Shown: positions 16,350 through 29,762 of the stretch, piece after piece | How the letters are laid out: every line of letters starts with the position of its first letter | Numbering within the stretch: the first letter of the stretch is position 1 | Assembly (NCBI GenBank): GCA_026129905.1 | Contig: JAHCHE010000021.1 | Span: 1-64,000 of the forward strand | Source of the DNA: Bryobacteraceae bacterium | GTDB taxonomy: Bacteria; Acidobacteriota; Terriglobia; Bryobacterales; Bryobacteraceae | Length of the DNA stretch: 64,000 nt | Direction of reading: 5' to 3' | The notes under the pieces: model-generated | What the model was told of the DNA's origin: nothing | Seen by the model: only the letters and a program-made list of their open reading frames with translations | The model's database searches: none | Program-made: the position numbers and the translations under genes

Positions 16350-18533
16350 ATGAAGCCGAAATTAACCTTCGTTGTTGTTTGTCTGGCCGCCGCCGCGTGT
16401 TTGCGCGCCGAGCGGGTTACCCTCTCCCTGGATGGCGAATGGGAAATCGCCGACAGCGAGGCGGCCGGCCCGATGCCCGCCTCGTTCAACCGCAAGGCGC
16501 CGGTTCCGGGGCTGGCGAACCTGGCCAATCCCTCGTTCGAGGACGTCGACCTGTTCGATAGCCGGGAGGTGATTTCCAACCGCATCCGCCGCGGTTTGCT
16601 GCCCCCATCGGCGGCGGTGAAGAATGCCGGCGTGTCCCGGCAGAAGAGGAACTACTTCTGGTACCGGCGCTCTTTCCAGGCGCCGGCCAGAAAACAGGTC
16701 GCGATTCTCAAGATCAACAAGGCGCAGTTCGGGACGGCCGTCTGGCTGAACGGCAAGCCGGCCGGCGAGAACCTGAGCTGCTTCACGGCCGGCTACTTCA
16801 ACGTGACCGAGTCCATCAACTGGGCGGGCGAAAATCGCCTGGCGATCCGGGTGGGGGCGCATCCCGGCGTTCTGCCGGAATGGATCCCCGCCGGGACGGA
16901 CTTCGAGAAAAACAAGTGGACGCCGGGGATTTACGACAGCGTCTCGCTGCTGGCGAGCGACAATCCGGTGGTCGAAAGCGTGCAAGTGGCGCCGCGGATC
17001 GGAACGTCCGAGATCGTCGTCGAGACAAAGGTGAAGAACTACTCCGCGTCCGACGCGGCGGTGCAACTGCGGCAGCGGGTGAAGGAGTGGCGGGGCGGCG
17101 CGCGGACGGCCGAGACGCGGCCGGAAAAAGGCGTCCTCAAGCCAGGCGAAGAACGCACCTTTACGCAAACGATCCCGATTCCGAAGGCGCGGCTTTGGTC
17201 GCCCGAGGATCCGTTCCTGTACGCGCTCGAGACGAGCACCGGCGGCGACGATGCCACGACGCGCTTCGGCATGCGCGAGTTCCGATTCGACACCGCGACG
17301 CGGCGCGCGTACCTGAACGGCAAGGTCTACTTCCTGCGCGGGTCGAACATCACGCTGCACCGGTTCTTCGAAGATCCTCACTGCCGCAACCTGCCCTGGC
17401 GGGAGGATTGGGTGCGCAAACTGTTGGGCGAAATTCCGAAGCGCATGCACTGGAACACGTTCCGCTTTTGCATCGGCCCGGCGCCGGAGCGCTGGTTCGA
17501 GATCGCCGACGAGGTTGGGCTGCTGATTCAGAACGAGTACTTCATGTGGACCGGCCATCCTTCCTGGGCCGGCGGCTACGAGCGCTCCTGGAAGTCCGAC
17601 GCGCTCATCCGCGAGTACGCCGCGTGGATGCGCGATCACTGGAACCACCCGAGCGTAGCGATCTGGGACGCCAACAACGAGTCGTACGATCCGATCTACG
17701 CCGACGAAGTGATTCCGGCGGTGAGAAAGCTCGACCTTTCCAATCGGCCGTGGGAGAACAGCTACAACGCGCCGGCGGGCCCCGACGACCCGGTGGAGGA
17801 TCACCCCTACCTGTTCAGCCGGACCGGGTTCGGCGGCAAGCCGTTCCGGATGACCGAGCTCGAATCGATGCGCACGCGCGAAAGCGGCTCGAACACGCCG
17901 AGCGCGCACGCGGTGATCAACAACGAGTACGGCTGGATCTGGCTGAACCGCGACGGGACGCCGACCGAACTGACGGGCAAGGTCTACGAAGACCTGCTGG
18001 GGGCACACGCGACGCCGGAACAACGCCTCGCGCTGAACGGCTACCTGCTGGGCGGCCTGACCGAGTTCTGGCGGGCCTTCCGCAACTATGCCGGCGTGCT
18101 GCATTTCGTCTACCTGACTTCGAGCTATCCGGGCGCTTACACTTCGGACCACTTCCGCGACATCGAGACGCTGGAACTCGATCCGGCCTTCTCCGATTAC
18201 GTCGGCGAAGCGTTCAAGCCGCTGGCCGTGTACATCTCCTTCTGGCAGCCGTCGCTCGCCGCCGGGTCCGAGCGCGAGTTCGCCGTAATGATGGTGAACG
18301 ACGAGCACAAGGACGCGGAAGGGCGGCTCACACTGGCGTTCGAATCCGCCGGCGGCGCTGAGGCGGTCCGGGCCGAGAAGCGATTCGCGATTCCCGCCAA
18401 CGGCGCCGAGACGTACCTGCTGCGCCTGCGAACTCCCGACGCGGAAGGCGACTATCTGTTGAAAGCGACCGCGGTGGGCGGCGGGCGGCAGACCCTCAGC
18501 CGCAGAAAGGTCACAGTGAAGAGAGGGGAATGA
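16350..18533 (+). CDS. Secreted GH2-like glycoside hydrolase
   Basis: The product is 727 residues with a signal peptide (MKPKLTFVVVCLAAAACLRA). The family-2 order is visible: an N-terminal sugar-binding sandwich (LSLDGEWEIADS; FWYRRSFQAP; AVWLNGKPAGENLS), an immunoglobulin-like middle (ARLWSPEDPFLYALET), and a TIM barrel (YLNGKVYFLRGSNITLHR onward). The acid/base Glu is probably in AIWDANNES. The usual form is W-S-x-x-N-E, so this is a divergent version. A later Glu in VINNEYGWIW may be the nucleophile. GH2 enzymes cleave beta-galactosides, mannosides or glucuronides; which applies here cannot be read from sequence. The gene stands alone, divergent from the cyclase. Confidence 0.85.
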   Translation: MKPKLTFVVVCLAAAACLRAERVTLSLDGEWEIADSEAAGPMPASFNRKAPVPGLANLANPSFEDVDLFDSREVISNRIRRGLLPPSAAVKNAGVSRQKRNYFWYRRSFQAPARKQVAILKINKAQFGTAVWLNGKPAGENLSCFTAGYFNVTESINWAGENRLAIRVGAHPGVLPEWIPAGTDFEKNKWTPGIYDSVSLLASDNPVVESVQVAPRIGTSEIVVETKVKNYSASDAAVQLRQRVKEWRGGARTAETRPEKGVLKPGEERTFTQTIPIPKARLWSPEDPFLYALETSTGGDDATTRFGMREFRFDTATRRAYLNGKVYFLRGSNITLHRFFEDPHCRNLPWREDWVRKLLGEIPKRMHWNTFRFCIGPAPERWFEIADEVGLLIQNEYFMWTGHPSWAGGYERSWKSDALIREYAAWMRDHWNHPSVAIWDANNESYDPIYADEVIPAVRKLDLSNRPWENSYNAPAGPDDPVEDHPYLFSRTGFGGKPFRMTELESMRTRESGSNTPSAHAVINNEYGWIWLNRDGTPTELTGKVYEDLLGAHATPEQRLALNGYLLGGLTEFWRAFRNYAGVLHFVYLTSSYPGAYTSDHFRDIETLELDPAFSDYVGEAFKPLAVYISFWQPSLAAGSEREFAVMMVNDEHKDAEGRLTLAFESAGGAEAVRAEKRFAIPANGAETYLLRLRTPDAEGDYLLKATAVGGGRQTLSRRKVTVKRGE

Positions 18534-18568
18534 GCGAGAGCAGGCGCGGCCGTTGAATGTCACCACAG

Positions 18569-18600
18569 TGTCCGATTTTGGGAATGGGTTCGAATTGTTA
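18569..18600 (+). repeat. 32-bp direct repeat, first copy
   Basis: This is identical over 32 bp to 18760-18791, beginning TGTCCGATTTTGGGAATGGG. Weaker similarity continues past the right end. The copies start 191 bp apart. Their AT-richness contrasts with the surrounding DNA. Confidence 0.9.
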
Positions 18601-18759
18601 ATTTTGCGTCGCGAAAACCGCAATTCCGGAGGCTTCGCCTGAGCTCACGATTGATCGAAAGCCCACTGTTTCATGGCGATACGTCGCCTGAATCACAAAG
18701 GCGATTCGGCACGGATCGCCACGAAACGGGCGCCGGCCGAGCGTTGTATTTTCCCACAC

Positions 18760-18791
18760 TGTCCGATTTTGGGAATGGGTTCGAATTGTTA
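18760..18791 (+). repeat. 32-bp direct repeat, second copy
   Basis: Exact second copy of the 18569-18600 repeat in the same orientation. No transposase lies between the copies, so an intact insertion sequence is excluded here; an eroded element or a regulatory repeat remains possible. Confidence 0.9.
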
Positions 18792-18855
18792 TTTTTAATG
18801 CGCGGAAAGTGGCCGGCGGTCGCGCGGTGAACGAGATTCAATTGTCAGAGACCGA

Positions 18856-18976
18856 GGCGCGGCGGGGACAACACGCCGAGCCGCAGCTATTATAGCCTGG
18901 CGGAAATGGGCATCCCCGTTTGTGAAGCGGGCGCATTGCTTGTAAGCTGCTGCGGATAGGGGAGTAATCCACCGCG
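18856..18976 (-). repeat. Dispersed repeat copy B (about 120 bp)
   Basis: Inverted-orientation counterpart of 587-705. Read on the minus strand it carries the same GGATTACTCC head, ATCCGCAGCAGCTTACAAGC block, TATAAT and GTTGTCCCCGCCGCGCC tail, with a diverged centre. Confidence 0.75.
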
Positions 18977-19291
18977 GGCCGGACGGCGGATGCCCCGTGA
19001 CCCACGATTTCGGGCGCGCGGCGCCCACACTGGAGGGGATGAAAACGGCTCGGAGATAAGAACACGGGCAACGCCGGCTGCAAAGCCGACGCAAAGCCGG
19101 CAGGCTAACGCCTGCCCGCGATCTTGTCTTGGGTGGTGATTCCAACGTCACCGCGGGGATCATCCTGCGATGCAACGAGCCAACCCGATCGCTCGTCACG
19201 CTGGGACCGCTGGTTCGGTCCCGGCGGCCCGAATCCGCTCAAGACGCCCGGCGGGATGGACGTATAGTTGAGTGAGACCCGAGGGTGATAA

Positions 19292-19660
19292 ATGGGGGAG
19301 TACTTCTTCGTCTATGGGACGCTGCGGAGCGGGGCGAGCCATCCGATGGCGAGGTGGCTGGCGGCGCGGGCAAAGCTGATCGGGCCGGCGAGCGCGCAGG
19401 GCAGGCTCTATTCGCTCGGTCCGTATCCGGGCATGGCGTTGTCGAACGATCCGGACGACGTGGTGAAGGGCGAGGTGTACCAGCTCCAGGATGAGGCGGG
19501 GCTGTGGGACGTGCTCGACCGCTATGAAGGCGAGGGATTCGAGCGGGTGCGGGTGGAGGCGAGATTGGGCGCGGAAAAGGTCATCGCGTGGGCTTATGTC
19601 TGCCGAGGGAGGCCGCCGAAGGAAAGCCGGATTGCGTCGGGCGAGTTCCCGGTGGGATAG
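19292..19660 (+). CDS. Gamma-glutamylcyclotransferase-like (AIG2/GGCT) protein
   Basis: The product is a 122-residue cytoplasmic protein with the family's N-terminal FVYGTLRSGASHP motif, which forms the gamma-glutamyl-binding loop, and a central DRYEGEGFERV in which a Glu acts as catalytic acid/base in characterised relatives. The fold and length fit small AIG2/GGCT enzymes that release 5-oxoproline from gamma-glutamyl peptides. Many members have no proven substrate, so the family is firmer than the reaction. GAGGG about 9 nt before ATG 19292 supports this start. The gene is isolated, between a repeat-rich stretch and a double-hairpin element that follows its stop by 41 bp. Confidence 0.85.
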   Translation: MGEYFFVYGTLRSGASHPMARWLAARAKLIGPASAQGRLYSLGPYPGMALSNDPDDVVKGEVYQLQDEAGLWDVLDRYEGEGFERVRVEARLGAEKVIAWAYVCRGRPPKESRIASGEFPVG

Positions 19661-19701
19661 TTCACGGTTAGTCCGAAGCCGTTGATCGGGTGAAGGCACA
19701 A

Positions 19702-19749
19702 GAGTCCACACGAGTGTGGACTCGGCGCGCTGAGAGCGCGCGCCACGTC
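19702..19749. repeat. 48-bp double-hairpin element, copy 1
   Basis: A perfect 10-bp stem GAGTCCACAC-GA-GTGTGGACTC (19702-19723) is followed by GCGCT-GAG-AGCGC. The whole 48 bp matches 32458-32505 at 47 of 48 positions. There is no U-tract. It lies 8 bp downstream of a minus-strand gene end, as does copy 2. Confidence 0.85.
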
Positions 19750-19757
19750 GCGTGAAG

Positions 19758-20102
19758 TCAAGCGTCGTTCTCCAAGGACTCGAGAACGACCTTTCCGCGC
19801 GGCGATAGCTCATACCCCGGATGGTGGCTGATCGTGAGCCCGAGATTCTTGAGCTTCCGGACGTTGGCCTTGAGCCAATCTTTCTCGAAACCGGATGGCG
19901 CGGAGCACCTCCTTGGTCCAGTCGCCCACGCGGGACGCGGAGTCGAGGCGCGCCAACTGCGCCCGAACCTCTCGATCCGGAGGACGCCAATCGCCGTCTT
20001 CAGCGAACCGCCGGTCTTGACGGTGGGTCTGCGCCAGCGACGGAACACTAACGATGTCTTGCCGGATCGAATGGCCTCAAGTTCGGTTGTTTTGAGCAGC
20101 AT
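19758..20102 (-). pseudogene. Decayed hypothetical gene with compensating frameshifts
   Basis: The open frame (114 codons from ATG 20102) has a credible start, MLLKTTELEAIRSGKTSLVFR, and a credible end, FEKDWLKANVRKLKNLGL, but a low-complexity Arg/Ser/Pro middle. Reading the middle one frame over gives natural-looking protein, VRAQLARLDSASRVGDWTKE, which leads toward FEKDW. So one frame change occurred after LRIE near 19973 and a second restored frame near 19886. Some central sequence is probably also deleted. The N-terminus resembles small ASCH/PUA-like proteins, but I do not assign a function. The double-hairpin element sits just past the stop. Confidence 0.6.
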
Positions 20103-20146
20103 GGTCACGCCGGCAGGAGCAGACGGTGGCGGATTGCTCAGCGGCG

Positions 20147-21022
20147 TTAGCCGGCGCGGGCGGGGCCGGCTCTCGCAGTCAGGCGCCGGAGCGCCGCGAC
20201 GCTCTTGGCCACCGCGGCGTCTTCATCGTCGCCGTAGTCCGGATGCAGGAAGTCGATCTCCACCGCCAGCATGCCGTCATAGCCGGCGCCGGCAAGGAGG
20301 CGCACGAGCGCCTCGACATCGACGAGACCGTCGCCGACAGGGGTGGAAGAGAAGAAATACCATTCGTCGGCGGGCACGCCGCGGCGCGGCTTGAGGTCCT
20401 TGATGTGCGTGGCGTAGACGCGCGGAGCGAGCATTCGCATGCCTTTGACGGGGTCGTCGAGCAGCCGGAGGAAGTTGCCGGTGTCGAAGTTCAAGCCGAG
20501 CCAGGGTGAATCGACGTCGTCGAGAAGCTGAAGGATTTCGGAGGCGGTGAAGTCGATGTGGTTCTCCACGGCCAGGCGGATGCCATGGTCCTGGGCCGCG
20601 CGGACGGCATCGCGAAAGAGGCCGGCGAGACGGTCGAGCTGCGGGGCGTGCGGCAGGTGGCGAAATCGGAGGCTGCTTCCGACAACGCGCATGATGGAGG
20701 CGCCGATGGCGGCGGCGCGGGGGAGGCTTTCGAGCATGTCACGGTAGGCCTCGGTATTGGCGCCCCCTTCGAGTCCATCCGGGTGTCCCCAGGCATAGAC
20801 GCGGTCCATGGCGAGGTCGTCCAGCATGCCTTTGAGGTTCCGCAGGTAGCCGGGATCGGCGCTCGGGAAGAAGCAGGACTCCAAGGAAACGCCGTCGACG
20901 TGGAGTTCGCGGGCGCGGGCCAGGAAGTCCTCGAGCGTCATCCGCCGGGGCGGCGGGTTTTGTTGCGGATAGACTTCGCCGAAAAAGCGGTGGTAGCAGT
21001 AGCTGTCAATTCCAAGCTTCAT
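20147..21022 (-). CDS. Sugar phosphate isomerase/epimerase (AP endonuclease 2-like TIM barrel)
   Basis: The product is 291 residues of the xylose-isomerase-like TIM-barrel family, which isomerises or epimerises sugars using a divalent metal. Candidate metal ligands appear in the expected order: Glu in AVENHIDF, Asp and Asn in NFDTGN, His in YATHIKDL and Glu in LAVEIDFLHPDYG. There is no signal peptide, so it is cytosolic. The substrate is unknown. ATG 21022 is preceded by AAGGAGG about 11 nt upstream and by a strong promoter. The divergent neighbour is an amidohydrolase, so both may serve one carbohydrate or lactone pathway, but that is a guess from position alone. Confidence 0.85.
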   Translation of the reverse strand: MKLGIDSYCYHRFFGEVYPQQNPPPRRMTLEDFLARARELHVDGVSLESCFFPSADPGYLRNLKGMLDDLAMDRVYAWGHPDGLEGGANTEAYRDMLESLPRAAAIGASIMRVVGSSLRFRHLPHAPQLDRLAGLFRDAVRAAQDHGIRLAVENHIDFTASEILQLLDDVDSPWLGLNFDTGNFLRLLDDPVKGMRMLAPRVYATHIKDLKPRRGVPADEWYFFSSTPVGDGLVDVEALVRLLAGAGYDGMLAVEIDFLHPDYGDDEDAAVAKSVAALRRLTARAGPARAG

Positions 21023-21058
21023 CGCGCCGGTGGCCTCCTTAGGGGATGTATTGGCAAG

Positions 21059-21087
21059 GTTATGTCAGACGCTTAGGCCGGTGTCAA
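21059..21087 (-). promoter_or_regulatory. Sigma70-type promoter for the isomerase gene
   Basis: On the minus strand a perfect TTGACA (21087-21082), a 17-bp spacer and CATAAC (21064-21059) lie 37 bp upstream of ATG 21022. The ribosome site AAGGAGG falls in the predicted leader. Confidence 0.65.
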
Positions 21088-21131
21088 GGCCGGGTGGCCG
21101 GGAAGGACGCCCTGTAATACACTGAGGCACG

Positions 21132-22040
21132 ATGTTACCTTCGCGGCGCGCATTCCTGACAACGACCGCGGCCGGCGCTTTGACGGCCTCGGAAAAGGAA
21201 CCAGTGGTGGACACGCACATCCACTTCTTTGACCCGGCGCGGTTTCCGTATCACAAGCTGGCGGTGTACGCGCCGCCGCCGGCGACGCTTGACGGTTACG
21301 CCGCCTTTGTGAGGGAAGCCGGCATCGACCATACCGTCATCATCCATCCGGAGCCGTATCAGGACGATCATGCGTATCTGGAATATTGCTTCGCCAACGA
21401 GCCTTCGCGGCTGTTCTTCAAAGGGACGTGCCTGTACGACCCGATCGATCCGGCGACGCCGGGGCGCATGGAGGCGCTGGTGAGGAAGCATCCGCGGCGC
21501 ATCGTCGGGCTGCGCATCCACGTGAACCGGAAGAAGGGCGAGGCGCCAACTACGGCGGGCGCCATCCGGGACCGCGACCTGCGGCATCCCCAGGTGAAGC
21601 CCACCTGGAAGGCGGCGGCGGACCTCGGGCTCGCCATTCAGATGCACATCATTCCGCTTCACGCGCCGCAGGTGGGGGAACTGGCGGCGCAATTTCGCGG
21701 GACGCCGGTGATCATCGACCACCTGGCTCGCTCCGGCTTCGGCACGCCCGCCGAGTACGCGGAAGTTTTGGAACTGGCGAAACTGCCGAACGTCACGATG
21801 AAATTCTCGGGCGTCCGGTACTCCTCGTCGGAGGACTACCCACACCGGGACGCGCGAGCGCTGGTCCGCCAGACCTATGACGCCTTCGGCGCGGACCGCA
21901 TGATCTGGGGCGGCCTGGGGCGAAGCGTGGCGGAATACAAGCAAGCGCGCGCGCTGTTCGACGAGATGTTTGCGTTCGCCCCGGAGGCGGACCGGGCCAA
22001 GATCCGGGGACGCAACGCGATGCGGCTGTTCTGGACGTAG
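21132..22040 (+). CDS. Tat-exported amidohydrolase-family TIM-barrel protein
   Basis: The product is 302 residues with a twin-arginine signal (PSRRAFLTTTAAGALTA). The amidohydrolase-2 fold is shown by VVDTHIHFFDP (metal-binding HxH), HTVIIHPEPY, the IQMHIIPLH strand and VIIDHLAR. The C-terminal WGGLGR lies where relatives carry W-G-[ST]-D, so the conserved Asp metal ligand or base is missing. Activity may be altered, or another residue may replace it. Relatives hydrolyse lactones or decarboxylate aromatic acids. GAGG five nt before ATG 21132 supports the start. The gene is divergent from the sugar isomerase and is followed by another Tat-exported protein 56 bp downstream. Confidence 0.85.
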   Translation: MLPSRRAFLTTTAAGALTASEKEPVVDTHIHFFDPARFPYHKLAVYAPPPATLDGYAAFVREAGIDHTVIIHPEPYQDDHAYLEYCFANEPSRLFFKGTCLYDPIDPATPGRMEALVRKHPRRIVGLRIHVNRKKGEAPTTAGAIRDRDLRHPQVKPTWKAAADLGLAIQMHIIPLHAPQVGELAAQFRGTPVIIDHLARSGFGTPAEYAEVLELAKLPNVTMKFSGVRYSSSEDYPHRDARALVRQTYDAFGADRMIWGGLGRSVAEYKQARALFDEMFAFAPEADRAKIRGRNAMRLFWT

Positions 22041-22096
22041 CGCAACAAGACGTAAACCGATCGAGCGCCGGCTACGTCCGAAGATCAGGACGAAAC

Positions 22097-26481
<4,385 letters not shown>

Positions 26482-26485
26482 CGCT

Positions 26486-27913
26486 GTGCGAAAACTAACG
26501 CGCCGAAATTTCCTGAAGACCGCCGCTCTGGGTCCGGCGATCCTCAGTTGCGCGTCGCCAAAGACCCGCGTCGTACGCGTCGAGGAGATCAAGGTCAGTT
26601 ACGAGGATTTTCACTATCGCACGCCGATCAAGTTCGGCGGCACGGCGCTGGACCGCGTCACGATGATGAACGTGGACTGCGTCATCAGCCGCAAGGGCGG
26701 GAAGTCCGCGAAGGGATTCGGGTCGATGCCGATCGGCAACGTGTGGGCGTACCCGTCGAAAGAGATGGGCTATGAAGCGACGCTCGAGGCGATGAAGACG
26801 CTTTCGCAGCGGGTGGAAAAGATCACCGGCGATTACAAAGAATACGGCCATCCGATCGACCTCCACGTCGCGCTGGAGCCCGAGTACCTTAAGGCGGCCG
26901 AAGAGGTCTCGACGGAGCGGAAGCTCGCTTCGCCGATCCCCAAGCTGGCCACGCAGGTGACCGCGAGCCCGTTCGACGCCGCCATCCACGATGCGTACGG
27001 CAAGATGTTCGGCGTCAGCAGCTATCACACGTACGGGCCCGGCTACATGGAGCACGACCTCGCCCATTACCTGAGTCCGGAGTTTCAGGGCGAGTACCTG
27101 GAGCAGTACGTTCACACCGAGCCTAAGCCGAAAATGCCGCTCTACCACCTGGTTGGCGCGCTCGATCCCATTACGGAAGCCGACATCGTGAAGCGTATCG
27201 ACGACAGCTTGCCCGAGACGTTGCCCGAATGGATCAACTACAGCGGGCTGACGCACCTGAAGATCAAGCTGAACGGCGACGATCTGAAGTGGGACGTCGA
27301 TCGCGTGGTGACGGTGGATCGGGTGGCCGCCGAAACGCAGGCCAAGCGCGGCGTGGACAAGTGGGTGTATTCGGCGGACTTCAACGAGAAGTGCCCGAAC
27401 GTGCAGTACGTCATCGACTTCCTGAACCAGGTGAAGGAGAAGACGCCGGCCGGCTTCGACCGCCTCCAGTACATCGAGCAGCCTACGAAGCGCGATCTGA
27501 AGAGCGATCGCGCGAATGTAATGCACGAGGCGGCCAAGCTGCGGCCGATCGTTATCGACGAATCGCTGACGGACTTGGAGACGCTGCTGCTGGCGCGGGA
27601 GATGGGCTACACCGGCGTCGCGCTGAAAGCCTGTAAAGGGCAGTCGCAGGCGGTGCTGATGGGGGCGGCGGCGCAGAAGTACAAGATGTTTCTCTGCGTG
27701 CAGGACCTGACCTGTCCGGGCGCGTCGCTGATCCACTCGGCGGGACTGGCCGCCCACGTTCCGGGCGTCGCGGCAATCGAATGCAACTCCCGGCAGTACG
27801 TGCCGGCGGCCAACAAGGCGTGGGAGGAGCGTTTTCCGGGCGTGTTCGACGTCCGGGACGGAAACGTCAACACGGCGCTGCTCAACAAGCCTGGCCTCAG
27901 CGCCGTGGCCTGA
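26486..27913 (+). CDS. Tat-exported enolase-superfamily enzyme
   Basis: The product is 475 residues. RKLTRRNFLKTAALGPAILSC is a twin-arginine signal, and the Cys could be a lipidation site. The mature part follows the mandelate racemase/muconate lactonizing plan: a capping domain (about 30-170) and a barrel with KxK (LKIKL), metal ligands in YSADFNE, YIEQPT and PIVIDESL, and a second catalytic Lys in VALKACKGQ. KxK plus the distal Lys points to the muconate-lactonizing/dipeptide-epimerase side of the superfamily. Export of such an enzyme is unusual. The capping domain is larger than average, with inserts around YGHPIDLHVALEPEY. The substrate is unknown. Confidence 0.85.
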   Translation: MRKLTRRNFLKTAALGPAILSCASPKTRVVRVEEIKVSYEDFHYRTPIKFGGTALDRVTMMNVDCVISRKGGKSAKGFGSMPIGNVWAYPSKEMGYEATLEAMKTLSQRVEKITGDYKEYGHPIDLHVALEPEYLKAAEEVSTERKLASPIPKLATQVTASPFDAAIHDAYGKMFGVSSYHTYGPGYMEHDLAHYLSPEFQGEYLEQYVHTEPKPKMPLYHLVGALDPITEADIVKRIDDSLPETLPEWINYSGLTHLKIKLNGDDLKWDVDRVVTVDRVAAETQAKRGVDKWVYSADFNEKCPNVQYVIDFLNQVKEKTPAGFDRLQYIEQPTKRDLKSDRANVMHEAAKLRPIVIDESLTDLETLLLAREMGYTGVALKACKGQSQAVLMGAAAQKYKMFLCVQDLTCPGASLIHSAGLAAHVPGVAAIECNSRQYVPAANKAWEERFPGVFDVRDGNVNTALLNKPGLSAVA

Positions 27914-27916
27914 GGA

Positions 27917-28589
<673 letters not shown>

Positions 28590-28597
<8 letters not shown>

Positions 28598-29684
28598 ACG
28601 CCAGCGCCTCGATGGGATCCTGATTCGCCGCCTTCCAACCGGGATAGGCCGCTCCCAGCAGGGCGCCGACCAGCGCGATGGCGGCGGCGATCGGCCACCA
28701 GCCGGGGACGATGTTCTGCGTGAGCGAAGCCGGAACGAAGGTCATGACGGCCCAGCGCGTGCCGTAGGTGAGCAGAATCCCGAGCGCCGTTCCGACCACC
28801 GCCAGCAGCGCGGTTTCCCGCAGCAGCACGTTCAGCACATAGGCCGGCGAGGCGCCCAGCGACTTCAGGATGCCGATTTCACGAGTCCGCTCGAGCACCG
28901 CCGTGTAAAGCGACAGGAACACCACGAGGAACCCGACCACCACCGAGAGGCCGATAATCACGCCGATAAACGCCTCCAGGCCCGGGACGTTCTGCGGAGA
29001 GAACAGCGAGGTGAATTCCTCGATCGAATAAATCTGGTAATCCTTAAGTTTTTCCTTTAAATTCGCGACCACTTTGTCGGTGTTTTGCGGGTCGTCCAGT
29101 TTCAGGTAGGCCTGGGTGAGCTTTCCGGTGTTACCCGTGAGATCCTGCAGTGTTCGCAGAGGAACGATGAGCCTGGCCAGCTTGCCGGCTTCCATCACTC
29201 CGCTGACGCGCCAGGGCCGGTTCAGCAACTCCATCGTATCGCCGGCGCGGACCCCGTTCTGGCGCGCGTAGCGCTCGTCCACGATGATTTCGTCCGGCCC
29301 CTGGAACGGTCCGCCCTCGATATATCTCAAGCCGCCGGCCATCCGGGTAAACTCGTCGAGGTCAAGGCCGGTGACGGTATTGATGCCGCCGATGGGATGG
29401 CTGACCGAACCGCTCGCCAGCGCGACGTGCTCCTGTTTCCGGAAGTAATCCAGGATTTTCTCCGACATCGGCGCGGAGCTCAGGCCGATGGCGGCGCTGC
29501 CGGGCGGACGGACCCAGACGTCGGCGCCGGCGCCGCGGGCGCGCCGCTGTGAGTCCTCGAGCATTCCGTGGCTCAGGCCGACCACGGTCAGCATCATGGT
29601 GACCTCCACCCCAATGGCGATGATGCTCAGCGACGTGCGCACCGGGCGGTGCTTCAGGTTCTCGATAACCAGTTTGTTCAGCAA
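28590..29684 (-). CDS. ABC transporter permease (MacB/FtsX family)
   Basis: The product is 364 residues. One N-terminal membrane helix (RTSLSIIAIGVEVTMMLTVV) is followed by a periplasmic domain of about 210 residues, then three C-terminal helices (FIGVIIGLSVVVGFLVVFLS; TALLAVVGTALGILLTYG; WWPIAAAIALVGALLGAAYP). This is the FtsX/MacB topology. ERTREIGILKSLGASPAYV is the conserved coupling segment that contacts the ATPase. The start is TTG 29684, supported by GAGGTG 8 nt upstream. It forms a two-gene operon with the overlapping ATPase gene. The TonB receptor gene ends 78 bp upstream on the same strand. Confidence 0.9.
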
Positions 29685-29762
29685 TCAGTTACACCTCAGG
29701 AGGGCGGGCGGCAACCTGCTTTTATTTTAACGTAGCCGGTCCGAAGGACCCGCGCGGCGCGT

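Larger units (their letters stand above)
18534..19291. other. Repeat-rich non-coding interval
   Basis: This 758-bp interval lacks a credible gene. It holds two 32-bp direct repeats (18569-18600 and 18760-18791), dispersed repeat copy B (18856-18976) and a perfect 7-bp hairpin GGCAGGC-TAAC-GCCTGCC (19099-19116). A 134-codon minus-strand frame (18795-19199) crosses copy B and has Arg/Ser/Pro-rich composition with no family signal, so I do not call it. Confidence 0.6.

Noticed and set aside
16362-18623. 753-codon minus-strand open frame opposite the GH2 gene
   Set aside because: The plus strand encodes a complete GH2 protein with signal peptide. The antisense product is Arg/Val/Ala-rich with no domain, as expected in GC-rich DNA.
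18534-18800. Intact insertion sequence between the 32-bp repeats
   Set aside because: The repeats are direct, only 159 bp apart, and no transposase is encoded between or beside them.
18795-19199. 134-codon minus-strand frame in the repeat-rich interval
   Set aside because: It runs through dispersed repeat B; the homologous stretch at 587-705 is not coding in the same frame, and the composition is Arg/Ser/Pro-rich.
19196-19990. 264-codon minus-strand frame beside the GGCT gene
   Set aside because: It overlaps the GGCT gene and the decayed gene in the wrong frame; only a short stretch reflects the original protein of the decayed gene.
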